DNA from: Nocardia brasiliensis IFM 10847
GTDB lineage: Bacteria; Actinomycetota; Actinomycetes; Mycobacteriales; Mycobacteriaceae
Direction: 5' to 3'
DNA: 64,000 nucleotides
Assembly (NCBI RefSeq): GCF_000710915.1
Contig: NZ_BAUA01000087.1
Location: 62,001-126,000 of the forward strand
How positions within the stretch are numbered: position 1 is the stretch's first letter; each line of letters begins with the position of its first letter. Positions 8,862 through 17,333 of this stretch are shown here, in pieces. The notes under the pieces were generated by a model. That model ran no database searches. It was given only the letters and a program-made list of their open reading frames with translations, and was not told the DNA's origin. The position numbers and the translations under genes are program-made.

Positions 8862-8873
8862 GGGGGAAAACCG

Positions 8874-10007
8874 GTGGCAAGACTGCGCATCGACAAGGTG
8901 TCGAAGCAATTCGGCGCGACCTACGCGGTCCGCGAGGTGAACCTCGACATCGCCGACGGCGAGTTCCTGGTGCTGCTCGGTCCGAGCGGCTGCGGCAAGT
9001 CCACACTGCTGCGGATGATCGCGGGACTCGAAGACCCGACCGACGGCCGGATCATGCTGGACGACACCGACATCACGCATCGAGCGCCGCAGCAGCGCGA
9101 CCTCGCGATGGTGTTCCAGAGTTACGCGCTGTACCCGCATCTGACCGTGGCGAAGAACATCGGGTTCCCGTTGCGCGCACGGCGCACGCCGCGCGCGAAG
9201 ATCGCCGAGCGGGTGGCGGAGGTGGCGTCGGTACTCGGACTCGACGAACTGCTGCGCCGCAGGCCCGCCGCGCTCTCGGGCGGGCAGCGGCAGCGAGTCG
9301 CTTTGGCCCGCGCGATGGTGCGCGATCCCGGCGCGTTCCTGATGGACGAACCGCTGTCCAACCTGGACGCCAAACTGCGCAGCGCGACCCGCGCCGAGCT
9401 GATCGCGCTGCATCGCAGACTCGGGGCGACATTCCTCTACGTCACCCACGATCAGGTCGAGGCGATGACCATGGCCGACCGGATCGCGCTGCTCAAGGCC
9501 GGGCAGGTGGAGCAGCTCGGCACACCGACCGAGCTGTACGACCGGCCCCGATCCACCTTCGTCGCAGGGTTTCTCGGCGCGCCGCCGATGAACCTGTTCC
9601 CCGGCGTGGTCACCGAGCGCCGCGGCAGGCTCTACTTGGTGGCCGAGGGGATCGACGCCGAATTGCCGTTCACTGCCGCGCCTTTCGGCGATGACATCGA
9701 GGTCACCGCGGGTATCCGGCCCGAACAGCTGCGGCTCGATGCCGCCGCGATGGACATCCGCGGCCGCGTGCACATGGTCGAGAACCTGGGCAGCGAAGAA
9801 CTCGTCCACTTCGGCACCGGCGAGCACACGCTGTGCGCCCGAGCGCCGAGGCCGGTCGGCGTGCAGGCCGGCGACAGCATCGGACTGCGCGTCGACCCCG
9901 CCCATATCCACCTGTTCGAGCCGGCCTCCGGACTGCGGATGAGCTGGCAGGAGCCGCATCCGGAGACCGAACGCGACACCGCCGAAACACCGGTCGCCGT
10001 CGCCTGA
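8874..10007 (+). CDS. ABC transporter ATP-binding protein, UgpC/MalK type
   Basis: The 377-residue ATPase has Walker A GPSGCGKST, the signature LSGGQRQRVALARAM, Walker B FLMDEPLSN and a switch histidine in YVTHDQVEAM. The C-terminal ~120 residues form the TOBE/OB regulatory domain of carbohydrate importers (MalK/UgpC). A GTG start follows GAGGGGGAAAACCG. The binding protein, a phosphoesterase and two permeases follow on the same strand, making a complete importer; it energises uptake of a sugar or glycerol-phosphate compound at the cytoplasmic face of the membrane. Confidence 0.95.
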   Translation: MARLRIDKVSKQFGATYAVREVNLDIADGEFLVLLGPSGCGKSTLLRMIAGLEDPTDGRIMLDDTDITHRAPQQRDLAMVFQSYALYPHLTVAKNIGFPLRARRTPRAKIAERVAEVASVLGLDELLRRRPAALSGGQRQRVALARAMVRDPGAFLMDEPLSNLDAKLRSATRAELIALHRRLGATFLYVTHDQVEAMTMADRIALLKAGQVEQLGTPTELYDRPRSTFVAGFLGAPPMNLFPGVVTERRGRLYLVAEGIDAELPFTAAPFGDDIEVTAGIRPEQLRLDAAAMDIRGRVHMVENLGSEELVHFGTGEHTLCARAPRPVGVQAGDSIGLRVDPAHIHLFEPASGLRMSWQEPHPETERDTAETPVAVA

Positions 10008-10051
10008 CTCGGGATAACGCCGTCCAAACACCGATGAATGAGGAGAACACC

Positions 10052-11425
10052 GTGAAACGCACCGCGCCCATCTTGGGCCTGGTGTTCGCAACCACCGTCG
10101 CGCTCAGCGCATGCGGCGGACTCGGGAGCACCACCACCGATTCGAACACCGACACCGCACAGATCCCGGAACTGCGGCCGGATCAGCAGGTGTCCATCGT
10201 GTTCGAGTCCTACAACTACGGACTCGCCGGAGCGTGGACCGATACCTTCAACACGCTCATCGCCGACTTCCGGAGCAAGTTCCCGAACATCACGGTGACT
10301 GCGCAGAAGCCGCAGGGCAACAGCCCGAATCCGGCCACCGACACGATCTCCAGCATCCAGAACCAGACAGTCGCGGGCAACCCGCCCGACGTCGCGCAAC
10401 TCGGTTTCAGCGACCTGGACTTCACCATTCATCAACTCGGCGCGAAGCCGCTGGACAAGCTCGTCTCCAAGGACGCGGTACAGCGCAACTTCGACGGCGC
10501 GAAACATCCGTACGCGCCGAAGGCCCGCACGCTCGCGGACTGGGACGGCCACACCTACGGCGTGCCCTTCGTCTTCTCCACGCCCGTGCTCTATTACAAC
10601 GCTTCGCTCTTCGGTGCCGCCGGACTCGATCCGGCCAAGCCGCCGACGACCTGGCAGCAGGTCGCGGAGGCGTCGGCCGCGATCACCGGCAAGACCGGCA
10701 AGGGTGGCATCTACGTCGACTGCCTCACCAAGACCGCGAAGGACTGGTGCTTCCAGTCGCTGGTGCGGTCCAACGGCGGCCGGGTGATCACCGAGGATCG
10801 CAAGAACCTCACCTTCGCCGACGCACCCGTCGTCGAGGTCGCCCGGATGAACCAGCAGCTCGTCGCGTCCGGCAGCATGCCGAAACTCAACCAGAAGCAG
10901 GGCTATGAGGCCTTCGCCCGCGGTGAGATCGGCATGATCCTGGAGACCAGCGCGATCCAGGGCACCTTCACCGCCGGCGCCAAGGACAAGTGGGACCTGC
11001 GCTCGGCGCCGATGCCCGGCTTCGGGAGCAAGCCGACAGTGCCGACGAATTCCGGTGCTTCCCTGCACATCCTGTCCAACGACCCGGCCAAGCAGCGCGC
11101 CTCCTGGGAGCTGATCAAGTTCCTCACCAGCGAGCAGGCCTACACCAAGATCTCCGCCGGCATCGGGTACCTCCCGCTGCGCACCGGGCTGATGGACGAC
11201 CCGGCCGGACTGAAGCAGTGGTCGGCCGAGAACCCGCTGCTGGCACCGAATGTCGCGCAGTTGGCGACCATGGAGCCCTGGGTGTCCATGCCGGGCACGA
11301 ACTATCTGCAGATCCGCGACGGCATGATGGACGCCGTCGAAGCGATCGTGTTCCAGGGTAAGGATCCGCAGTCCACGCTCACCGCCGCCCGCGAGCAGGG
11401 CGCCGAACTGCTGCCGGCCGCATGA
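10052..11425 (+). CDS. ABC transporter substrate-binding lipoprotein, UgpB-like
   Basis: The protein is 457 residues. I set the start at the GTG behind GAGGAGAAC because it gives a clean lipoprotein signal (KRTAPILGLVFATTVALSAC) with lipid attachment at the cysteine; upstream in-frame sequence is still inside the ATPase gene. The mature part shows the family-1 extracellular solute-binding architecture, with a closing segment SGASLHILSND ... SWELIKFLTSEQAY similar to UgpB. It captures the ligand outside the membrane. Its stop overlaps the phosphoesterase start by 4 bp. Glycerol-3-phosphate or glycerophosphodiesters are likely ligands, by context. Confidence 0.9.
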   Translation: MKRTAPILGLVFATTVALSACGGLGSTTTDSNTDTAQIPELRPDQQVSIVFESYNYGLAGAWTDTFNTLIADFRSKFPNITVTAQKPQGNSPNPATDTISSIQNQTVAGNPPDVAQLGFSDLDFTIHQLGAKPLDKLVSKDAVQRNFDGAKHPYAPKARTLADWDGHTYGVPFVFSTPVLYYNASLFGAAGLDPAKPPTTWQQVAEASAAITGKTGKGGIYVDCLTKTAKDWCFQSLVRSNGGRVITEDRKNLTFADAPVVEVARMNQQLVASGSMPKLNQKQGYEAFARGEIGMILETSAIQGTFTAGAKDKWDLRSAPMPGFGSKPTVPTNSGASLHILSNDPAKQRASWELIKFLTSEQAYTKISAGIGYLPLRTGLMDDPAGLKQWSAENPLLAPNVAQLATMEPWVSMPGTNYLQIRDGMMDAVEAIVFQGKDPQSTLTAAREQGAELLPAA

Positions 11426-12279
11426 GCACGGTCACGATCGTCCAGCTCACCGACACCCACATCCGGCCGCCCGGTGAACTGGTGCACGGAACGGTGGACA
11501 CCTACGCCAACCTCACCCATGTGCTGCAACAGATTCGAGCCTCGCAGCAGCCGATCGACGCCATCGTGCTGTCCGGCGATCTCACCGACACCGGTACGCC
11601 CGAAGCGTATCGACGCCTGCGCGACGCGGTCGAACCGGTGGCCGCCGAACTCGGCGCGCAGACCGTCTACGCGATGGGCAACCACGACGACCGTGCCGCA
11701 TTCGGCACCGAATTGCTCGACAGCGACCGCGCGGCAGCCGATCCCGACGCGACCTTCGACCAGGTCTTCGACGTCACCGGATTGCGCATCATCGCATTGG
11801 ACAGCACTACGCCCCGCCGCCACGACGGCAAACTCGAGGCGCATCAACTGGATTGGCTGGAACGGCAGCTGCGCACACCCGCGCAACACGGCACGCTGCT
11901 CGTCCTGCACCACCCGCCGATCCCGTCGCCGATCGCCACCACCGAGTTGCTGCGACTCGAACAGCCCGAGCTGCTCGACGAGGTGATCGCGGGAACCGAT
12001 GTGCGGCTGATCATCTGCGGGCACAACCACCTCACCGCCGCCGCTGCGCTCGGCGGCGTCCCGGTCTGGATCGGACCGCCGCTGTCCTACCGGATCGACA
12101 CGATCGCTCCGGTCGGACGGCACCGCGGGCTCGTCGGGTTCGGTTACAGCCGGATCGACCTGCTCGGCACCACCATGGTGGCCACCGCGATCGAGGCGAC
12201 CCCCGCCGAAACCGTCTACGACAGAGCCGAACAGGACGTGCTGGATCAACTCGCCGCGCTGGCGGCGGAGGCACGGTAG
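11422..12279 (+). CDS. Calcineurin-like metallophosphoesterase (GpdQ/CpdA class)
   Basis: The 285-residue protein has all binuclear-metal motifs in order: DTH near the N-terminus, GDLTD, GNHDD, HH in LVLHHPP, and GHNH. This is the class III cyclic-nucleotide / glycerophosphodiester phosphodiesterase group (CpdA, GpdQ, Rv0805-like). It is embedded between binding-protein and permease genes of an Ugp-like importer with a 4-bp overlap at its start. That position suggests it hydrolyses the imported compound, for example releasing glycerol-3-phosphate from a glycerophosphodiester. A cAMP phosphodiesterase role is the main alternative. Confidence 0.9.
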   Translation: MSTVTIVQLTDTHIRPPGELVHGTVDTYANLTHVLQQIRASQQPIDAIVLSGDLTDTGTPEAYRRLRDAVEPVAAELGAQTVYAMGNHDDRAAFGTELLDSDRAAADPDATFDQVFDVTGLRIIALDSTTPRRHDGKLEAHQLDWLERQLRTPAQHGTLLVLHHPPIPSPIATTELLRLEQPELLDEVIAGTDVRLIICGHNHLTAAAALGGVPVWIGPPLSYRIDTIAPVGRHRGLVGFGYSRIDLLGTTMVATAIEATPAETVYDRAEQDVLDQLAALAAEAR

Positions 12280-12282
12280 GTC

Positions 12283-13251
12283 GTGTTCGTCGTCGACCTG
12301 CCGCGCCCCGCCGACACAGTGGCCGAGCCGGCCGCCGCCCTCGCCCCGGCGCCCTGCGCGCCCCGCCTCGCCCGGTTCCGCCGGACGGGGCGGTTCGTGG
12401 TGCCGTACCTGTACCTGGCGCCCGCGCTGTTGCTGCTCGTGGTCTGGACCTACCGCCCACTCGTCCAGGCGGCCGAATTGTCCACGTACTCTTGGAATCT
12501 GCTGCCGACCACGCCGATGCAGCCGGTCGGCACCGGCAACTATGCCCGACTCATGGACCTGCCCGCGTTCTGGCAGTCGATCGGCCGCACCGGCGCGCTG
12601 ATCCTCGGCCTGCTGCCGTTCACCGTGCTGCTGCCGGTGCTGATCGCGCTGGCGAGCAAGCGGGTGCGGGGCCGGGCCGCAACGATCTATCAGGCGCTGA
12701 TCTTCGTCCCGTTCCTGGTCGCTCCCGTTGCGGCAGCGGCTGTTTGGCGGTGGCTGCTGCACCCGGGCGGCGGGTTCGTCGACCAGTTGCTCGGCTCGGA
12801 CCGCAATTGGGTGTACGACGTGAGCACAGCTCACGCGGTGATCATCGGGATCACCGGCTGGCAGCTGCTCGGCTTCTCGGTGCTGGTGGTGTGGGCCGGA
12901 TTGGCAAGCATCAGCGGAGATTACGACGAGGCGGCGCGGGTGGACGGCGCGAACGCCGGTCAGATCCGGTGGTGGATCACGTTGCCCCTGCTCTCCCCCA
13001 GTGTGCTGTTCCTCGTGCTCACCACCGTGTTGCTCAGTCCGGTGCTCACCTTCCCGCTGATCGACTCGATGACTCAGGGCGGGCCCGCACAGGCGACGAC
13101 CAATATCTACTACCTGCTGTGGGACTACGCCTTTCACTCCTTCGACGCGGGGCTGAGCGCCGCGGCCGGAGTGTTGCTGTTCGCCGGGTTCGGTGTGCTC
13201 GCCGGGATCCTGGTCTGGATCTCGGAAAAGGTTGCTTTCCATGATGATTGA
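12283..13251 (+). CDS. ABC transporter permease, UgpA/MalF type
   Basis: The 322-residue protein has six predicted membrane segments and the cytoplasmic EAA loop DYDEAARVDGANAGQIRWWITLPLL that docks to the ATPase. The N-terminal ~40 residues are an Ala/Pro-rich cytoplasmic extension. A GTG start sits 3 bp after the phosphoesterase stop, and the end overlaps the next permease start (13241). It forms half of the heterodimeric membrane channel of this importer. Confidence 0.92.
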   Translation: MFVVDLPRPADTVAEPAAALAPAPCAPRLARFRRTGRFVVPYLYLAPALLLLVVWTYRPLVQAAELSTYSWNLLPTTPMQPVGTGNYARLMDLPAFWQSIGRTGALILGLLPFTVLLPVLIALASKRVRGRAATIYQALIFVPFLVAPVAAAAVWRWLLHPGGGFVDQLLGSDRNWVYDVSTAHAVIIGITGWQLLGFSVLVVWAGLASISGDYDEAARVDGANAGQIRWWITLPLLSPSVLFLVLTTVLLSPVLTFPLIDSMTQGGPAQATTNIYYLLWDYAFHSFDAGLSAAAGVLLFAGFGVLAGILVWISEKVAFHDD

Positions 13252-14053
13252 ACGACTGCGCACCGCTGGTAGCCATGTGCTGCTGGCGGCCACCGCCGCG
13301 GTGTGCGTGTTCCCGATCTATTGGCTGTTCGCCACCTCGCTGCGGCGGCCCGAAGACGTCACGTCGCTCTCGCCCGTTCCGTGGCCGATCTCGTTCGCCA
13401 ACTACACCGACGCCGCCGACAAGGTGGACGTGCCGGGGCTGATCGGCAACACCTTCTTCATCGCGGCGCTGTCCGCGGCGGGACAGTTGCTGGTGGCTCT
13501 GCTGGCCTCGTACGCGTTCGCGATGTACACGTTTCCGTTGCAGAAGCTGCTGTATCTCGCGTTCGTCGGCACCTGGCTGGTGCCGTTCCAGGTGACGATG
13601 CTGCCGAATTACGTGTTGCTCACCCGGCTCGGGTTGCTCAACTCGCTGATCGGCGTCGTGCTGCCGACCCTGTGCTCGGCGCTCGCGGTGTTGATGCTGC
13701 GCCAGCACATGGCGAGTTTTCCCAAGGAGCTGGTGGCCGCGGCCAAGATCGACGGGCGTTCGTCGTGGTCAATCCTCTGGACGGTCGTGGTGCCGAATCT
13801 GCGGCCCGCACTGGCGGCCCTGGGCATTCTGCTCTTCATCAACGCCTGGAACGAGTACTTCTGGCCCGCGGTGGTGCTGCGTCGGTCCAACAGCGTGCTC
13901 CAGCTCGGGCTGCGCAGTTTCATGGGCACCGAGGGCGATCAATGGGGGCCGATGATGGCGCTCGCCAGCCTCGCCTGCTTGCCGGTGTTGCTGATGTATC
14001 TGCTGCTGCAACGGCATATCGTGAACGCGTTCGTGCGGTCCGGGTTGAAATGA
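13241..14053 (+). CDS. ABC transporter permease, UgpE/MalG type
   Basis: The 270-residue protein has six membrane segments and the EAA motif ELVAAAKIDGRSSWSILWTVVVPNL. The start is the first ATG of an ATGATG pair overlapping the end of the upstream permease by 11 bp. It completes the importer with the UgpA-type permease, the UgpC-type ATPase and the binding protein. It is the last gene of the co-directional run that began at 6257; about 190 bp without a gene follow. Confidence 0.92.
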   Translation: MMIERLRTAGSHVLLAATAAVCVFPIYWLFATSLRRPEDVTSLSPVPWPISFANYTDAADKVDVPGLIGNTFFIAALSAAGQLLVALLASYAFAMYTFPLQKLLYLAFVGTWLVPFQVTMLPNYVLLTRLGLLNSLIGVVLPTLCSALAVLMLRQHMASFPKELVAAAKIDGRSSWSILWTVVVPNLRPALAALGILLFINAWNEYFWPAVVLRRSNSVLQLGLRSFMGTEGDQWGPMMALASLACLPVLLMYLLLQRHIVNAFVRSGLK

Positions 14054-14243
14054 CGCCGATAAGCACAGCCGTGACTCGCTGAAGTCCGGCTTCACGCACC
14101 AGCCGTTGCGGGTTACGAATCGGTGCCGAGGTTGAGATTCCGCTCACTGACGCGTGCGGAGACCGCGATCACAGGACATCCTGATCTTGCTGGATACGGG
14201 TTCGACCGACGGTGCGCAGCAGAATCGAAGGAGCAACAGGAAC

Positions 14244-15419
14244 GTGCGACCGAAAAGGGCACTGACGTGGGTTTGCCTGACCGCGACCGCGGTGCTGCTG
14301 GCCGCGAGCTGCGGTTCGGCCTCGAACGACGCGGATCCGCAGACCCCGCAGCGGCCGGGCACGCTGCTCGCCCAGCGGCCGCTCACCAACGGCGGTCCCA
14401 CCATCGCCGCGGCGGCCGCCTCGGCAACCTATTTTCGCTACATCTCCACCGCACCGGACAAATCGCCCATCGAGGTGTCGGGCGCGGTGTACTTGCCGAA
14501 AGGCACCGCACCGGAAGGCGGTTGGCCGTTGGTGGCCTACGCGCACGGCACGGCGGGCGTGGTCAGTGACTGCGCGCCCACGAACTCGCCCGCGCTGTAC
14601 GGCAACGACGTGACCGTGGCCAACCTGCTCGACGCCCACAAGGCGGTGGTGATGACCAACTATCAGGGGCTCGACGGGCCGGGTGCGGCGCCGTACCTGC
14701 ACGCCGAATCGTCCGGATACGACGTGCTCGACTCCATCCGGGCGGTCCGGCAGCTCGACCTGCCGTTGACGAAAAAGGTGGTCCTGGTGGGGCTTTCGCA
14801 GGGCGGGCGGGCCACCGAGTCCGCAGCGGAGACGGCCGCGACCTACGCGCCGGAGCTCGAGATCATCGGGGATGTGCTGTTGTCGCCGGCGTTGCGCAGC
14901 GAACTGGCGCAAGCCGCGGAGACGAAGACGCTGACGGTCGGGCAGTACATGCTGCTGCCCTACCTGGTGTCGGCGGTCCGCTACAGCGACCCGGACTATT
15001 CGTTCGACAAAGTACTGCACGGGCCGCTGCTCACGGCCGCGCCGCGGCTGCAAGCGCTCTGCACCGGGCAGACCACGCTGAAGGACCTGGCCATCGGTCA
15101 GGCCGCCACGCCCGCTGCCGCGCAGTTCGTCGACGACGCGGCGCGGCGCGCACTCGCCGACTACGAAGCCGGCGGCAACCTACCCAAGGCGGTCACCGAC
15201 ATTCCGACCTTCATCTCCCGCGGCGACAACGACGATCTGGTCAGCACCGCGTGGACCAACCAGGCGGTCGCCGACATGTGCTCGCTCGGCACGAATTTGG
15301 TGGACAACGTGCTGCCGGGCGGACACGAGGCGTGGCGGGCTCGCGGCGAGTCCGTGACCGCGTGGATCAACGACCGATTCGCGGGACAGCCCGCCCCTGC
15401 TACGACGTGTCGCCGATGA
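14244..15419 (+). CDS. Secreted lipase/esterase lipoprotein (LIP family)
   Basis: A lipoprotein signal (TATAVLLAASC) is followed by an alpha/beta hydrolase of 391 residues in total. The nucleophile elbow is VVLVGLSQGGRA, and DLVSTAWTNQ plus VLPGGHEAWRA near the C-terminus plausibly hold the catalytic Asp and His. This arrangement matches the secretory lipase (LIP) family of Nocardia, Rhodococcus and mycobacteria, which cleave acyl esters outside the cell. The GTG start lies behind AAGGAGCAACAGG. Its stop overlaps the start of the DUF998 gene by 4 bp, so the two are coupled. Confidence 0.88.
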   Translation: MRPKRALTWVCLTATAVLLAASCGSASNDADPQTPQRPGTLLAQRPLTNGGPTIAAAAASATYFRYISTAPDKSPIEVSGAVYLPKGTAPEGGWPLVAYAHGTAGVVSDCAPTNSPALYGNDVTVANLLDAHKAVVMTNYQGLDGPGAAPYLHAESSGYDVLDSIRAVRQLDLPLTKKVVLVGLSQGGRATESAAETAATYAPELEIIGDVLLSPALRSELAQAAETKTLTVGQYMLLPYLVSAVRYSDPDYSFDKVLHGPLLTAAPRLQALCTGQTTLKDLAIGQAATPAAAQFVDDAARRALADYEAGGNLPKAVTDIPTFISRGDNDDLVSTAWTNQAVADMCSLGTNLVDNVLPGGHEAWRARGESVTAWINDRFAGQPAPATTCRR

Positions 15420-16105
15420 GGCGGCGCAAAGCCGGTGCGGCGCTGCTGATCCTGACGGCGTCCTACTACGTCGTGCAGGCGGTGGTGGCGGCGCGCTGGG
15501 CCGAGCCCGGGTACGGCTGGGCCGGCAACATGATCAGCGACCTCGGCGTGCCCGAATGTCTCGGCGACATGGGACAGTACGGGTTGGTGCCGTCACGCTA
15601 CATCTGTTCGCCATGGCATGCGGTGATGTCGGCCGAGTTCGTGCTGCTCGGCGTGCTCGTCCTCGGTGCGGCACTGTGCCTGACGCCGCTGCTGCCGAAA
15701 AACCTTCTCGGATGGGCCGTTCCCCTCCTGGCCCTGGTCAATTGCGTCGCCATCATGCTCGTCGGCCTCTTCCCGGGGAGCGCGGACGAGGTGCCCGGCG
15801 GCAGCCGGGCACGCGCCGTACTGCACCCGACCGGGGCGATCGTCGAGCTGGTGACCGGCCTGGCGATCATGATCATCATCGCCTGGCTCTATCGGCGTCA
15901 TCGCGGGTTCGCGCTCGCCACCGTCGCGCTGATCGTCGTCACCGTGTTCGGCATGGTCGCCAGCCTCGCCACCGATCATCTCGGCCTGGGCGCCGGCGCG
16001 GCCGAACGCCTGGCGATCGACCCGTTCGTGCTCTGGCGGATTCTGACCGGCGTCGTTGTCCTGGCCGCGCTTCCCCGGATCTCCCAGCGGACCGACGGAA
16101 GCTGA
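15416..16105 (+). CDS. DUF998-family integral membrane protein
   Basis: The protein is 229 residues with about six hydrophobic segments. The conserved DUF998 feature is the GNMISDLG segment after the first membrane helix, followed by a loop rich in cysteine and aromatic residues (CLGDMG ... YICSPWHAVM). Function of the family is unknown. The start codon overlaps the stop of the lipase gene (ATGA), implying co-expression. It converges with the acyl-ACP desaturase. Confidence 0.85.
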   Translation: MRRRKAGAALLILTASYYVVQAVVAARWAEPGYGWAGNMISDLGVPECLGDMGQYGLVPSRYICSPWHAVMSAEFVLLGVLVLGAALCLTPLLPKNLLGWAVPLLALVNCVAIMLVGLFPGSADEVPGGSRARAVLHPTGAIVELVTGLAIMIIIAWLYRRHRGFALATVALIVVTVFGMVASLATDHLGLGAGAAERLAIDPFVLWRILTGVVVLAALPRISQRTDGS

Positions 16106-16176
16106 TCTGCGGACGCGTTGCGCCGATGCGCAGCCCGTACCCGGCGTCCACACCGGGCACGGGTGGCGTGACCGGC

Positions 16177-17181
16177 TCAGACCACCGTGGTGGTCAACGG
16201 CGCCGAGTCACGTTTGGCGGCCTGGCGCGCGGCGATCCGGTCGCGGCGTTCCTCGAACTTCAGCATGTCGCTCTCGTACTTCGCGAGGAAGGCCGCGAGT
16301 TGCTCGCGCGACTGCTCGCCGCGGGCGGTGAAGTCGTTGCGCTCGAACACTTTCCAGATCCGCAGCACCGGCATGATCACGTCTTCGAGATGCTGGCGCA
16401 TGTCGTAGATGCCGTGTTTGGCCATCAGCGCGCCGTAGCGGCGGAAGTTGGGGTTCTCCGCGCCCGGCATCTGGAAGTTCATCAGCGTGAGCGTGATCGC
16501 CTCGAGCGCCTGATCCGGCGCCAGGTCCAGCGCCGCACCGCACATGTTCCGGTAGAAGATCATGTGCAGGTTCTCGTCGGCGGCGATGCGTTGCAGCATC
16601 TTGTCCGCGATGGGGTCGTTGCACACCCGTCCGGTGTTGCGGTGGCTGAGCCGGGTGGCGAGCTCCTGGAACGTCACGTACGCGACACCGAGCAGGAATC
16701 CGGCGTTGGGCACGACATCCGGGTCGACTTCGCGGCGTTCGGCCACGGCCAGCGGGTCGAACCCGGTCGTCATCGCCGCCATTCTGGCGTTTTCCAGTTC
16801 GACCGGGTCCACGCCGCGGCTGACCACCAGGTAGTCCCGCATCACGATGCCGTGCCGGTTCTCCTCGGCGGTCCAGCGGCCCACCCAGGTGCCCCAGGCG
16901 CCGTCCTGGGAGAAGTTCTCGGCGATCACACGGTGATACGACGGCAGGTTGTCCTCGGTGAGCAGGTTGGTGATCATGGCCGCCTTGGCCACGTCCGATA
17001 GCCGCGACTGCTCCGGGTCCCAGTCGACGCCGCCCAGCGCGGCGAAGTTGCGTCCTTCGTCCCACGGCACGTAGTCGTGGGGGTGCCAGTCCTTCGTCAT
17101 CGACAGGTGCCGGTCGACATTCGCCGCGGCCACCGGCTCGAGCTCGATGAGCAGCTCCAGCTGGGTCAGATGACGCCCCAT
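16177..17181 (-). CDS. Acyl-ACP desaturase, DesA-type non-haem di-iron enzyme
   Basis: The protein is 334 residues, typical for soluble actinobacterial acyl-ACP desaturases (DesA1/DesA2 class). The two iron-ligand motifs are EENRH (Glu107, His110) and DENLH (Glu203, His206), with a further Glu in FQELATRLSH. It inserts a cis double bond into an ACP-bound acyl chain using O2 and ferredoxin electrons. ATG at 17181 follows GAGGGGAAC. It is the last gene of the Pfa-like lipid cluster, but a 152-bp spacer with a perfect palindrome separates it from the enoyl reductase, so it may have its own promoter. It could act on the synthase product or only on bulk fatty acids. Confidence 0.92.
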   Translation of the reverse strand: MGRHLTQLELLIELEPVAAANVDRHLSMTKDWHPHDYVPWDEGRNFAALGGVDWDPEQSRLSDVAKAAMITNLLTEDNLPSYHRVIAENFSQDGAWGTWVGRWTAEENRHGIVMRDYLVVSRGVDPVELENARMAAMTTGFDPLAVAERREVDPDVVPNAGFLLGVAYVTFQELATRLSHRNTGRVCNDPIADKMLQRIAADENLHMIFYRNMCGAALDLAPDQALEAITLTLMNFQMPGAENPNFRRYGALMAKHGIYDMRQHLEDVIMPVLRIWKVFERNDFTARGEQSREQLAAFLAKYESDMLKFEERRDRIAARQAAKRDSAPLTTTVV

Positions 17182-17256
17182 ATGTGTTCCCCTCAGACGT
17201 TTCGGCTCACCCGGAACGCAGACGGATCGCACCGTCCGCGCGACAACCTCAGCGAG

Positions 17257-17272
17257 CCTACGGATCCGTAGG
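17257..17272. promoter_or_regulatory. Perfect 16-bp palindrome upstream of the desaturase, candidate operator
   Basis: CCTACGGATCCGTAGG is identical to its reverse complement and lies 75 bp upstream of the desaturase start, inside the 152-bp gap after the PfaD-like gene. Perfect even palindromes without a loop are typical of dimeric repressor sites (TetR or similar) rather than of terminators. No cognate regulator can be assigned; the LysR at 31261 normally uses interrupted T-N11-A sites. Confidence 0.5.
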
Positions 17273-17333
17273 TGCCAAATCAACCGCCGCCCCCACCTTG
17301 CCGGGTACCGGCGCGTACCCGCTGATCAGCGGC

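Noticed and set aside
11302..13293. 663-codon frame antisense to the phosphoesterase and permease genes
   Set aside because: Low-complexity Gln/Arg/Gly/His composition and complete overlap with three genes having clear motifs.
14054..14243. A gene in the spacer before the lipase
   Set aside because: Frames here have no ribosome site of their own; the only signal is the AAGGAGCAACAGG serving the lipase start at 14244.
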